Of a stretch of 19,543 nt of DNA, positions 6,780-13,607 are shown piece after piece. Each line of letters begins with the position of its first letter. Within the stretch, counting starts at the first letter, position 1. The stretch lies in contig CAYVUV010000063.1 in assembly GCA_964455095.1 (NCBI GenBank), positions 1 through 19,543 of the forward strand. Direction: 5' to 3'. This stretch comes from CAYVUV01 sp964455095 (GTDB taxonomy: Bacteria; Desulfobacterota; Binatia; HRBIN30; CADEER01). A model generated the notes under the pieces. It was not told where the DNA came from. It made no database searches and worked only from the letters and a program-made list of their open reading frames with translations. The translations under genes and the position numbers were made by a program.

Positions 6780-8525
6780 GTGTCCCAACCCTCCACATCA
6801 GACGACCAGGCACGCCGCCGCCGCGGCGCCGAGCGTTTCCGCTTCGACAAGAAGCAGGACGCGGCGCGGCGTGTCTGTCTCGTCTACGCCAATCGCTACT
6901 CCATCGCGATGGGCAACCTGGGGTTCCAGACCGTCTACGAGCTGTTCGATCGGCAGCCCGGCGTCGTCTGCGAGCGCGCGTTCCTGCCCGACGAGGGCGA
7001 GGCGGTGACGCGCGGCGGGTTGCGGGCGCTGGAGAGCGGCCGGGCGGTGGCCGACTTCGACGTCGTCGCCTTCTCGATCTCGTTCGAGAGCGACTATCTC
7101 AACGTCATCCGCATGCTCGACCTGATCGGTCTGGCGCCGCGCCGCAGCGATCGCGCTGGCGAGGCGCCGCTGGTGATGGCCGGCGGGCCGGCGATCTTCC
7201 TCAACCCGGAGCCGGTCGCCGACTTCTTCGACCTCTTCCTCATCGGCGAGGCGGAGGAGATGCTGCCCGAATTTCTCGCCGTCCACGCCGAGCTGGGCGA
7301 CGGGCCGCGCGCGGCGCTGCTCGACGCGGTGGCCGCGGGCGTTGCCGGGGCGTACGTGCCGGCGCACTACGATCCGGTGTACGACGGCCCGCGACAGGTC
7401 GATCTGCGCTACACGGGTCCCGCCCAGCCGCGTGTGGAGCGGCGCCTGGTGTGGGATCTGAACCAGTTCAGCACCACCACGCGCGTGCTCAACGAAGAAG
7501 CGGTCTTCGGCGACATGGTCATGGTCGAGGCCAGCCGCGGCTGCCAGTGGGGCTGCCGGTTCTGCGCCGCGGGGTTCATGTACCGGCCCATCCGCACGCG
7601 CGATCCCGCCATGCTGGCGGAGTCGGTGCGCGACGGCATGCGCGAGCGGCAGACCATCGGGCTGGTCGGGGCCGAGATGGCGAGCGTGCCGGGCGTCGAT
7701 GCGCTGGCCGAGATGGCGTCGGCAGCGGGCGGGCGCCTGTCGCCGTCGTCGCTGAAAGCCGACTGCGTGACGCCGCGGCTGGCGGCGGCGTTGGCCGGCG
7801 GCGGCACGCGCAGTGTGACGGTGGCACCCGAGGCGGGTTCGGAGCGCATGCGCCGCGTGATCAACAAGAACCTCAGCGAGGCCGACATTCTGCGCGCCGC
7901 CGAGATGCTGCTCGGCGAAGGCGTGCAGTCGCTCAAGCTGTACTTCATGTTCGGCCTGCCCACCGAGACCGATGCCGATGTGCTGGCCATCGCCGAGCTG
8001 ACGGAGAAGATCCGCAGCCGGCTGTGCGAGAGCAGCCGCAGCCGCGGGCGCATCGGCGGCGTGACGGTCTCGCTCAACCCGTTCTCGCCCAAGCCGTGGA
8101 CGCCGTTTCAGTGGGATCCGATGGAGCCGATCGGGCGGCTGCGCGGCAAGATGCAGCGCCTGCGCCGCGCCTGCGGGCGCATCCCGAACCTGCAGTTCGA
8201 CATCGAGTCGCCGCGCGAGGCGTATCTCGCCACTCTGGTGTCGCGCGGCGACCGCCGATTGTCGCGCGCCTTCGCGGCCATTGACGCTGCCGGCGGCGAC
8301 TGGTGGCGCGTGATCCGGGCGTGGCAGCACGATGGGCTCGACGATCTGCCCTCGCCCGACAGCTACGTGCACCGCGAGTACGGGGCGGACGAGATGCTGC
8401 CGTGGGACTTCATCGATCACCGCATCGACAAGCGTTATCTCTGGATCGAGCGCCGCAAGGCCCTGGCCGCGCGCCAGACGGCGCCGTGCGACACGGCGAC
8501 GTGCACGTCGTGCGCGGCGTGTTGA
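6780..8525 (+). CDS. B12-binding-like radical SAM protein (TIGR03960-like)
   Basis: 581 residues. The core is a radical SAM domain whose cluster motif is SRGCQWGCRFC with Cys255, Cys259 and Cys262 (CX3CX2C), binding the [4Fe-4S]-SAM cofactor. The N-terminal ~200 residues (YANRYSIAMGNLGFQTVYEL, then VVAFSISFESDYLNVIRML and LVMAGGPAIFLNPEPVADFF) have the layout of a B12-binding-type Rossmann region. GLPTETDADV and the conserved SLNPFSPKPWTPFQW are typical of the uncharacterised TIGR03960 group. The extreme C-terminus has four more cysteines, 570, 575, 578 and 581 (CX4CX2CX2C), that could hold a second cluster. In many genomes this family is fused to or followed by DUF2344, which is absent here; acpS follows after 23 bases. 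The substrate is unknown; a role in RNA or cofactor modification is only a guess. GTG start. Confidence 0.88.
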   Translation: MSQPSTSDDQARRRRGAERFRFDKKQDAARRVCLVYANRYSIAMGNLGFQTVYELFDRQPGVVCERAFLPDEGEAVTRGGLRALESGRAVADFDVVAFSISFESDYLNVIRMLDLIGLAPRRSDRAGEAPLVMAGGPAIFLNPEPVADFFDLFLIGEAEEMLPEFLAVHAELGDGPRAALLDAVAAGVAGAYVPAHYDPVYDGPRQVDLRYTGPAQPRVERRLVWDLNQFSTTTRVLNEEAVFGDMVMVEASRGCQWGCRFCAAGFMYRPIRTRDPAMLAESVRDGMRERQTIGLVGAEMASVPGVDALAEMASAAGGRLSPSSLKADCVTPRLAAALAGGGTRSVTVAPEAGSERMRRVINKNLSEADILRAAEMLLGEGVQSLKLYFMFGLPTETDADVLAIAELTEKIRSRLCESSRSRGRIGGVTVSLNPFSPKPWTPFQWDPMEPIGRLRGKMQRLRRACGRIPNLQFDIESPREAYLATLVSRGDRRLSRAFAAIDAAGGDWWRVIRAWQHDGLDDLPSPDSYVHREYGADEMLPWDFIDHRIDKRYLWIERRKALAARQTAPCDTATCTSCAAC

Positions 8526-8548
8526 AGGGGACCTGATATCCGTCAGCC

Positions 8549-8950
8549 ATGATCGTCTCCATCGGCACGGACGTCATCGAGGTCGAGCGCATCCAGCACG
8601 CGGTCGACCACCCGCAATGGGGGGCGCGCTTTCGCGTCCGCGTCTTCACCGCCGCGGAGATCGAATACTGTACTCGGCGGCGTCACCACGCGGAGAGCTT
8701 TGCCGCTCGGTTCGCGGCCAAAGAAGCGGTGATGAAGGCGCTCGGGCGCGGCTTCGGCGGCGGCATCGGGTGGCGGGAGATCGAGGTCATCCGCACCAGC
8801 GGCCCGCCGCGCATTGCGGTCTACGGCACTGCGGCGGCGCGCGCGCAGGCACTCGGCATCACCCGCTGGCACGTCTCGCTGACACACACGGCCGGTACGG
8901 CGATGGCGTTCGTCATTGCGGAGCGGGAGGACGCTTCGGCAGCACGATGA
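8549..8950 (+). CDS. acpS: Holo-[acyl-carrier-protein] synthase
   Basis: Transfers 4'-phosphopantetheine from CoA to the serine of acyl carrier protein, activating fatty acid (and possibly polyketide) synthesis in the cytoplasm. The 133-residue length is normal for AcpS. The first signature is IGTDVIEVERI with Mg-binding Asp8, and the second is FAARFAAKEAVMKALG with Glu59 (compare Asp9 and Glu58 of the E. coli enzyme). The late SLTHTAGTAMAFVIAE is also conserved. AcpS works as a trimer. The gene lies 23 bases after the radical SAM gene and is probably read with it. Its last 38 bases overlap the end of an opposing small membrane-protein gene, so the C-terminal extension DASAAR is shared antisense sequence. 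Confidence 0.95.
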   Translation: MIVSIGTDVIEVERIQHAVDHPQWGARFRVRVFTAAEIEYCTRRRHHAESFAARFAAKEAVMKALGRGFGGGIGWREIEVIRTSGPPRIAVYGTAAARAQALGITRWHVSLTHTAGTAMAFVIAEREDASAAR

Positions 8951-9155
8951 GCAGGCCGACGGCCCAGATGCCGAAGACGAAACCGAGGACGCTCCACAGG
9001 TTCTTCGAGTAGCCGTTGTTGTGCGCGAACAGCCGGCACATCGCGGCGTCGCAGAGGTGGATGACGAGCGCGGTGCGCAGCATCGTCAACGTATCGATCT
9101 CCGGGTTGATCCAGCGAAGTCCGGTCAGATATCCCAACAGCACGTCCCACGTCAC
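8913..9155 (-). CDS. Small predicted membrane protein, uncharacterised
   Basis: 80 residues from a GTG start with GAGGGG (9163-9168) 7 bases upstream. The C-terminal half holds a convincing membrane helix, LWSVLGFVFGIWAVGLLIVL (about 53-72), followed by a basic Pro-rich tail (PKRPPAPQ). An earlier moderately hydrophobic stretch (TMLRTALVIHLCDAAMCRLF, about 24-43) may be a second helix, which would form a hairpin with a short polar loop (AHNNGYSKN). I do not recognise a family. The 3' end overlaps acpS by 38 bases in the opposite direction. The start lies close to that of the phasin-like gene, and the two probably share a bidirectional promoter. Coding is supported by the ribosome site, promoter and sensible topology. 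Confidence 0.65.
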   Translation of the reverse strand: MTWDVLLGYLTGLRWINPEIDTLTMLRTALVIHLCDAAMCRLFAHNNGYSKNLWSVLGFVFGIWAVGLLIVLPKRPPAPQ

Positions 9156-9157
9156 GG

Positions 9158-9186
9158 TTGCGCCCCTCGGCGCGTCACACTATAAG
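9158..9186. promoter_or_regulatory. Probable bidirectional promoter with overlapping -10 boxes
   Basis: On the plus strand TTGCGC (9158-9163) and TATAAG (9181-9186) are 17 bases apart, with the ATG at 9195 only 8 bases after the -10. On the minus strand the same AT-rich core reads TATAGT (9179-9184), placing a start near 9172 and leaving a leader of about 17 bases for the GTG at 9155. Only 39 bases separate the two start codons, so both promoters must lie here or inside the genes. Confidence 0.5.
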
Positions 9187-9194
9187 ACGGCGCT

Positions 9195-9611
9195 ATGCCC
9201 TCCAAGCCCTCGGATCGAGACGACGCCCGCAATACGATTGCTCGTCTGTATGAGCGCGGTGAAGAAGCCGTCGGCGTCTTCATGGAGGAGCTGCTCGGCA
9301 ACAAGCGCGTGGCGGACCAGCTCGGCAAGACGTTCACCCGCGCCGCCGATGCCAAGAAGCGCGTCGACAAGAACATGCAGACCGTGCTGTCGCTGCTCAA
9401 CGTGCCGTCGCGCGCCGACTACCACCGCCTGCAGACCAAGCTCGAGGCGCTGCAGGGCAGCATCGTCAACATCAGCATGAAGCTCGACCGCCTGCTCGCC
9501 GCCGAGCACGAGCACGCCAAACACGACCACGCCGAGCACGGGCACGCCAAGACCGAACACGCGAAGCCCGCGCCCCGCGCTGCCAAGAAGCGCAAGACGC
9601 ACGGCGCCTAA
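9195..9611 (+). CDS. Phasin-like helical protein with a histidine-rich tail
   Basis: 138 residues. Residues 10-70 form long amphipathic helices (NTIARLYERGEEAVGVFMEE, then KRVADQLGKTFTRAADAKK). SRADYHRLQTKLEALQ (72-87) and SIVNISMKLDRLL are coiled-coil-like. This recalls phasin-like proteins or PhaE-type sequences tied to polyhydroxyalkanoate granules, where a PSR/PTR plus coiled coil is common; I rate that match as moderate. The tail 104-125 is a His repeat (H105, 107, 110, 112, 115, 117 and 122) in HxH/HAxHxHA steps, which could bind Zn, Ni or Cu. The last 14 residues are basic (RAAKKRKTHGA), as in PhaF/PhaI-like DNA- or granule-binding tails. The ATG has no ribosome site and is 8 bases from a -10 box, so translation may be leaderless. 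No PHA synthase gene is in the window. Confidence 0.65.
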   Translation: MPSKPSDRDDARNTIARLYERGEEAVGVFMEELLGNKRVADQLGKTFTRAADAKKRVDKNMQTVLSLLNVPSRADYHRLQTKLEALQGSIVNISMKLDRLLAAEHEHAKHDHAEHGHAKTEHAKPAPRAAKKRKTHGA

Positions 9612-9612
9612 C

Positions 9613-9685
9613 GACTCCCCTCCGAGTGGGAGGGCGAGGCTCCTGCCGAGCCACGCCACAATGTGCCGGAAGGCTCCGCCGGAGC
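9613..9685. repeat. REP-like palindromic intergenic element
   Basis: The gap between two convergent genes contains CTCCC/GGGAG, GGCTC-N5-GAGCC (9638-9652) and GCTCC-GCC-GGAGC (9673-9685), three hairpins in about 70 bases. The second runs up against the stop codon of the ATPase. The phrase GAGGCTCCTGCCGAGCC resembles short palindromes that I recall as scattered repeats in other bacterial genomes. It may terminate both genes, although no T-run follows the stems. Confidence 0.55.
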
Positions 9686-10788
9686 TACGCCCCGGTGAGC
9701 GCCGCCGCAAACCGTTGCAGCGCGGCCAGCGAGCCCGGCGGCTCGTCGAGGGCGGGCAGTGTGGCGATCAGGGGGCACTGCGTTTCGTCCTGCAGTCGCG
9801 CCAGCGCCCGGCGGTCGCGAGCGCCGAGCGCCGCGAAGTCGGCATAGTTCGTCAGCAGCTTGCGGCGCAGAGCTTCCGGATAGCGCTGGCCGGCGTGCGC
9901 CTCGAGGGCGGGGAAGTCGCAGACGCGGTTGGCGATGATGCCGGCGATCGGGAAGCCGCCGTCGCGCAGCTCGCGGTGGAAGTCGATCGTGGTGTCGACG
10001 GTGTCGGGCTCCGGCGTCGTGATCAACACGAAGCTGGTGTCGGCCTGGCGCAGCGCCTGGTCGACCTCGTGGGCGCGCGTGCTGAAGCCCTCGGCGAGCC
10101 CTTCGAAGTTGGCGGCGAAGTCGGACATCTCCTGCAGCAGATGCATGCCGGTCCAGCGCTCGAGGGCGCGCAGCAGCGCGCCGAGCGTCATGCGGCCGAG
10201 GCGCGACTCGCCGCCCCAGAGCAGCGAGGCCGGCGTCTTCAGGATGCGCACGGCGCTCGACGCCAACAGCGCGCTCATGCGCAACGGCGCGCTGAGCAGA
10301 TCGCGGGCGTGCGCGCTCGGCGGCGTGTCGACGACGATGAGCTCGTAGGTGTCGAGGTGCAGCAACTCGTAGAGCTTCTCCATCGCCATGTATTCGGCGG
10401 AACCGCCGACCTCGTTGGAGAGCTCCTGGTACAGACGATTGCTCTTGATACTGCGCGCGACGTCGGGGCTCGGCGCGACGCGATCGATCAAGGCGTCGAA
10501 GACACGCTTGGTGTCCATCGCCAGCGCGTCCAGGCGCCCGCCGCCGGCGCCGAGCGGGACGCTTTGCGGATCGGTCGACAGCGCGGCGAGGCCGAGCGCA
10601 TCCTTCAAGCGCCGCGCGGGGTCGACGGTGATGACCGCGGTGCCATTGCGGCGCCGCGCCGCCGCGACCGCCAGCGCAGCAGCGACGGTGGTCTTACCCA
10701 CACCACCCGTGCCGAGGCAGACGACGAGCCGCTGCGCCAGGACCTGATCGATCAGTGCGGGCGCGAGGCGCGGGCGGCGGCGGGTCAT
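9685..10788 (-). CDS. ArsA/Get3-like ATPase, paralogue with atypical P-loop
   Basis: 367 residues, a cytosolic SIMIBI-class ATPase of the anion-transporting ATPase family. The P-loop GTGGVGKTT (26-34) has Thr where the deviant Walker A signature Lys normally stands (GKGGVGKT). Switch I is intact (TVDPARRL, Asp56), as is a switch II of the form VDTPPSAHARDLL (Asp154, His160). Bacterial homologues often come as two adjacent, unequal genes; this is the downstream one, 264 bases after its partner, with an inverted repeat between. Arsenite metal-binding cysteines and a tail-anchored-protein groove are not evident, and there is no ArsB or ArsR nearby, so arsenic transport is unlikely. The real client is unknown. 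The ATG start gives a typical N-terminus. Confidence 0.9.
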   Translation of the reverse strand: MTRRRPRLAPALIDQVLAQRLVVCLGTGGVGKTTVAAALAVAAARRRNGTAVITVDPARRLKDALGLAALSTDPQSVPLGAGGGRLDALAMDTKRVFDALIDRVAPSPDVARSIKSNRLYQELSNEVGGSAEYMAMEKLYELLHLDTYELIVVDTPPSAHARDLLSAPLRMSALLASSAVRILKTPASLLWGGESRLGRMTLGALLRALERWTGMHLLQEMSDFAANFEGLAEGFSTRAHEVDQALRQADTSFVLITTPEPDTVDTTIDFHRELRDGGFPIAGIIANRVCDFPALEAHAGQRYPEALRRKLLTNYADFAALGARDRRALARLQDETQCPLIATLPALDEPPGSLAALQRFAAALTGA

Positions 10789-10849
10789 GACGGGCGGCGG
10801 GGGTCCAGGCTATGCACTGCGTTTCACAATGCCAGCGATGTATCGCATG

Positions 10850-11020
10850 AGGGTTCCTTCTCCCGGATGGGAGAAGGCCAGGATGAGGGGGATGAGATAG
10901 CTCGGCAAAGCCCACCGCTGGTTTTTTCGCGGCACTCCTGGACTACGTGGGCATGTGGTGGCCTTCGGCATCATCTGATCCCCCTCACCTTGATCCTCTC
11001 CCATCCGGGAGAGGAAACCA
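10850..11020. repeat. Inverted repeat pair (MITE/REP-like) between the two ATPase genes
   Basis: A left copy (about 10851-10896, with core TTCTCCCGGATGGGAGAA) and a right copy (about 10974-11018, with core CTCTCCCATCCGGGAGAG) are near-identical reverse complements. Each carries its own small hairpin (CTCCCGGATGGGAG or its complement) next to a GAGGGGGAT / ATCCCCCTC block. Weaker similarity continues inward for about 20 bases (CGGCAAAGCCCACC versus CCGAAGGCCACC). The middle (about 10920-10955) is unmatched. No gene is credible in this 264-base gap. It could be a miniature mobile element that has landed in the operon, or a processing/attenuation site between the two ATPase genes. Confidence 0.7.
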
Positions 11021-11052
11021 TTCGGCAGACGCCGCAATCGCGAACAGCAGTA

Positions 11053-11970
11053 CTACGTGTCGAACAAGGCGCGGCCGAGCGCGCGACCGGCGGGCTCCAG
11101 GTCGCGTTGGCGCACGCCGTCGCTGCACAGCTGGCGCAGGCTGATCGGCGGCACGCCGAAGGCGCGGCGCAGGCGGCCGATATGGCGCTCGGCATCGTGG
11201 CGGGCGCTGATCTGCAAGCGCGCCGCGGCCAGCAAGGGGTCGTCGGGATGGTGCTCGGCGAGCGTGGCGATCTGGGTGCTGTCGTCGCCGGTGAAGCGGC
11301 GCGGGAAGACCCGGTTGAGAACCGGGCGGGCGAGCGGCAGGGCGAGATCGTCGAGCAGCGTGGCGCGCGCCTCGAGCGTTTCGTTGACGGCCATCTCGTC
11401 GGCGATGGTCACCAGCAGGATCTGCGTGCGCCGCGGGTCGGCGAGCAACTGCATGAGCCGGCGCGCCGTGCCGCCGATCGGGCCGCCGGGCACCATGGTG
11501 GCCAGCTGGCGCGGCGTGCGCAGCAGGCGCAAGGCGTGGCCGGTGGCTTGTCCGTCGACGACGACGACATCGTAGGCCGAGCGACTCAAGCGGCCCGGCT
11601 CGATCCACTGCAGGAGGTGTTCGAGGATCAGGAACTCGGTGACACCCGGCGCCGCCGCGGTGACGGCATTGAACGTGATGCTGTTGAACAGCCGGCGGGT
11701 GAGAAACGGCAGGCGCAGCAAACGGGTGAAGTACGCTTCGAGCAGCACGCGCGGCTCGACCCGCACGCCGTGCAGGCGGTCGGCGAGCGGTGTCGGCTCG
11801 GTGCGCAGATGCCCGCGCTGGAAGATGCTGGCCAGGCCGCGGTCGCCGGCCAGCTCGACGATCAGCACGCGCCGGCGGCGCGCGGCCAGGTGGGCGGCGA
11901 GGGCGGCCGCCACCGTGGTCTTGCCGACCCCGCCCTTGCCGGTGACGAAGAGCATACGCGGTGGCGGCAT
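11053..11970 (-). CDS. ArsA/Get3-like ATPase, paralogue with canonical P-loop
   Basis: 305 residues, the upstream member of the ATPase pair. The P-loop GKGGVGKTT (11-19) keeps the signature Lys12. The switch I region, usually DPA, is replaced by VELAGDRGLASIF (Glu39), and switch II reads VDGQATGHALRLL (Asp139, His145), near the ArsA/Get3 DTAPTGHTLRLL. The motif set is therefore complementary to the downstream 367-residue paralogue, as is usual for bacterial pairs, so a heterodimer with non-equivalent sites is a reasonable inference. It lacks membrane segments and visible metal-binding cysteine pairs. ATG 11970 (MPPPRM) is chosen; the Met at residue 6 is an alternative. It is divergent from glpK over a 102-base gap. 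The client is unknown. Confidence 0.88.
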   Translation of the reverse strand: MPPPRMLFVTGKGGVGKTTVAAALAAHLAARRRRVLIVELAGDRGLASIFQRGHLRTEPTPLADRLHGVRVEPRVLLEAYFTRLLRLPFLTRRLFNSITFNAVTAAAPGVTEFLILEHLLQWIEPGRLSRSAYDVVVVDGQATGHALRLLRTPRQLATMVPGGPIGGTARRLMQLLADPRRTQILLVTIADEMAVNETLEARATLLDDLALPLARPVLNRVFPRRFTGDDSTQIATLAEHHPDDPLLAAARLQISARHDAERHIGRLRRAFGVPPISLRQLCSDGVRQRDLEPAGRALGRALFDT

Positions 11971-12019
11971 CGCGGCATTGTCGAGAAAAGGGTGCGCCGG
12001 TTCAAGGGGCCGGTTCCCT

Positions 12020-12048
12020 TTGACCGTCGCGGCGGCGGACCCTATGGT
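12020..12048 (+). promoter_or_regulatory. Putative sigma70-type promoter of glpK
   Basis: TTGACC (12020-12025) and TATGGT (12043-12048) are 17 bases apart in the divergent gap. Transcription would begin near 12055, followed by AGGGGG (12061-12066) and the ATG at 12073. Confidence 0.45.
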
Positions 12049-12072
12049 GCGGCGGCGAAAAGGGGGATGCGT

Positions 12073-13557
12073 ATGCCGCGCTTCGTTCTGGCCATCGATC
12101 AGGGCACCACGGGCACCACGGCGATGGTGTTCGACGACACCGGCAAGGTGCGCGGGCGCGGCTACTCGGAGTTCCCGCAGTACTATCCGAAACCCGGCTG
12201 GGTCGAGCACGACGCGGAGGAGATCTGGTCGGTGAGCCTGCGCGTGGTCAAGGCCGCGCTGCGCAGCGCCAAGCTCAAACCGGCCGACGTGGCGGCGATC
12301 GGCATCACCAATCAGCGCGAGACCACGGTGCTGTGGGACCGCGTGACGGGCCGTCCGGTGCACCGCGCCATCGTCTGGCAGGACCGCCGCACGGCGCCGA
12401 TCTGCGAGCGGCTGAAGGCCAGCGGCATGGAAGACGCGGTGCGCGCCAAGACCGGGCTGGTGATCGACGCATACTTCTCGGGCACCAAAGTGGCCTGGCT
12501 GCTGGACCACGTGAAGGGCCTGCGCGCCAAGGCCTCGCGGCTGGCGTTCGGGACCATCGACACCTGGCTGGTGTGGAAGCTCACCGGCGGGCGGTCGCAT
12601 CTGACCGACTACACCAACGCCTCGCGCACGATGCTGTTCGACATCCACCGCCGCAGTTGGGACGCCGAGCTCCTGCGCGTGCTCGGCGTGCCGAGCGAGG
12701 TGCTGCCGACGGTGGTGTCGTCGAGCGCGCCGGTGGCGACCACCGACCGCGCCGTGTTCGGCGCCGAGGTGCCGATCGCCGGCATCGCGGGCGATCAGCA
12801 GGCGGCGCTGTTCGGCCAGGCCTGCTTCCATCCCGGGCTGGTGAAGAACACCTACGGCACGGGATGCTTCGTGCTCATGTTCACCGGCGCCGAGGCGGTG
12901 GCTTCGCAGAAGGGCCTGCTGACCACCATCGCCTGCGCGGCGGACGGCACGCCGGCCTACGCGCTCGAGGGCTCGGTGTTCATCGCCGGCGCCGCCGTGC
13001 AATGGCTGCGCGACGGGCTCGGGCTGCTGGCTGCGGCCAAGGACAGCGAAAAGCTCGCGCGACAGGTCGACTCGACGCTCGGCGTCTACCTGGTGCCGGC
13101 CTTCGTCGGGCTGGGGGCGCCGTACTGGGATTCCGCCGCGCGCGGCGCCCTGGTCGGCCTGACCCGCGGCGTCGGCCGCGCCCACGTCGTGCGCGCGACG
13201 CTGGAGTCGGTCGCGTATCAGACCCGCGACGTGGTCGACACCATGGCGGCCGAGTCGGGCCGCCCGCTCGCCGGCCTGCGCGTCGACGGCGGTGCCGCGT
13301 CGAACGACTTCCTCATGCAGTTCCAAGCCGACATGCTGGGGACCACCGTCGATCGCCCCAAGGTGATCGAGACGACGGCCCTCGGCGCCGCGCTGCTCGC
13401 CGGCCGCGGCGTCGGCCTGTGGAGCACGGTCGCCAAGCTCGAACGCGTGCGCCAACGCGACCGCATCTTCAAGCCGCGCATGCGCCCCGAGCAGCGCGAG
13501 GAACACTACCAGGGCTGGCGCCGCGCCGTCGCCGCGGTGCGGTCGTTGGGCAGCTAG
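12073..13557 (+). CDS. glpK: Glycerol kinase
   Basis: Phosphorylates glycerol to glycerol 3-phosphate with ATP in the cytoplasm, feeding glycolysis and lipid synthesis. The 494-residue length is normal. FGGY-family marks are the N-terminal phosphate loop AIDQGTTGTTAMVFDD, GITNQRETTVLWDR, IVWQDRRT, FGTIDTWLVWKLTGG, and GIAGDQQAALFGQ with the catalytic Asp241. They continue with NTYGTGCF, YLVPAFVGLGAPYWD and GLRVDGGAASNDFLMQFQAD. Identity to the E. coli enzyme is high in these blocks, so the specificity call is solid. ATG 12073 sits 6 bases after AGGGGG; ATG 12067 directly abuts that site and is less likely. No glpF or glpD is in the window. The gene is followed by parDE in the same direction. 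Confidence 0.96.
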   Translation: MPRFVLAIDQGTTGTTAMVFDDTGKVRGRGYSEFPQYYPKPGWVEHDAEEIWSVSLRVVKAALRSAKLKPADVAAIGITNQRETTVLWDRVTGRPVHRAIVWQDRRTAPICERLKASGMEDAVRAKTGLVIDAYFSGTKVAWLLDHVKGLRAKASRLAFGTIDTWLVWKLTGGRSHLTDYTNASRTMLFDIHRRSWDAELLRVLGVPSEVLPTVVSSSAPVATTDRAVFGAEVPIAGIAGDQQAALFGQACFHPGLVKNTYGTGCFVLMFTGAEAVASQKGLLTTIACAADGTPAYALEGSVFIAGAAVQWLRDGLGLLAAAKDSEKLARQVDSTLGVYLVPAFVGLGAPYWDSAARGALVGLTRGVGRAHVVRATLESVAYQTRDVVDTMAAESGRPLAGLRVDGGAASNDFLMQFQADMLGTTVDRPKVIETTALGAALLAGRGVGLWSTVAKLERVRQRDRIFKPRMRPEQREEHYQGWRRAVAAVRSLGS

Positions 13558-13573
13558 AGCGAATGCATTGGGT

Positions 13574-13601
13574 TTGACCGAGACCTCCGAGCGAGTAGAC
13601 T
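13574..13601 (+). promoter_or_regulatory. Putative promoter of parDE, leaderless type
   Basis: TTGACC (13574-13579) and TAGACT (13596-13601) are 16 bases apart. The ATG of parD starts 7 bases after the last base of the -10, so the transcript would begin at or next to the start codon. No Shine-Dalgarno precedes the ATG, which fits a leaderless mRNA. No distinct ParD operator palindrome was picked out. Confidence 0.45.
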
Positions 13602-13607
13602 TCAGCC

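Noticed and set aside
6798..8420. 540-codon minus-strand frame opposite the radical SAM gene.
   Set aside because: His/Arg/Ala/Gln-biased shadow with no motif; the plus strand has clear conserved motifs.
9685..11970. Arsenic resistance operon.
   Set aside because: The ATPases lack visible arsenite-binding cysteines and no arsB, arsR, arsC or arsD gene is present.
9661..12066. A very long open frame on the plus strand running in phase into glpK (would give a ~1300-residue protein).
   Set aside because: It is antisense to both ATPase genes, is low-complexity (Arg/Ala/Gln/Asp-rich) and crosses an intergenic repeat. Only the part from 12073 matches a family.
11971..13506. Long open frame on the minus strand in phase with the 305-residue ATPase, antisense to glpK.
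   Set aside because: The ATPase family match begins at the P-loop near 11970; the upstream part has composition typical of the reverse of a GC-rich gene.
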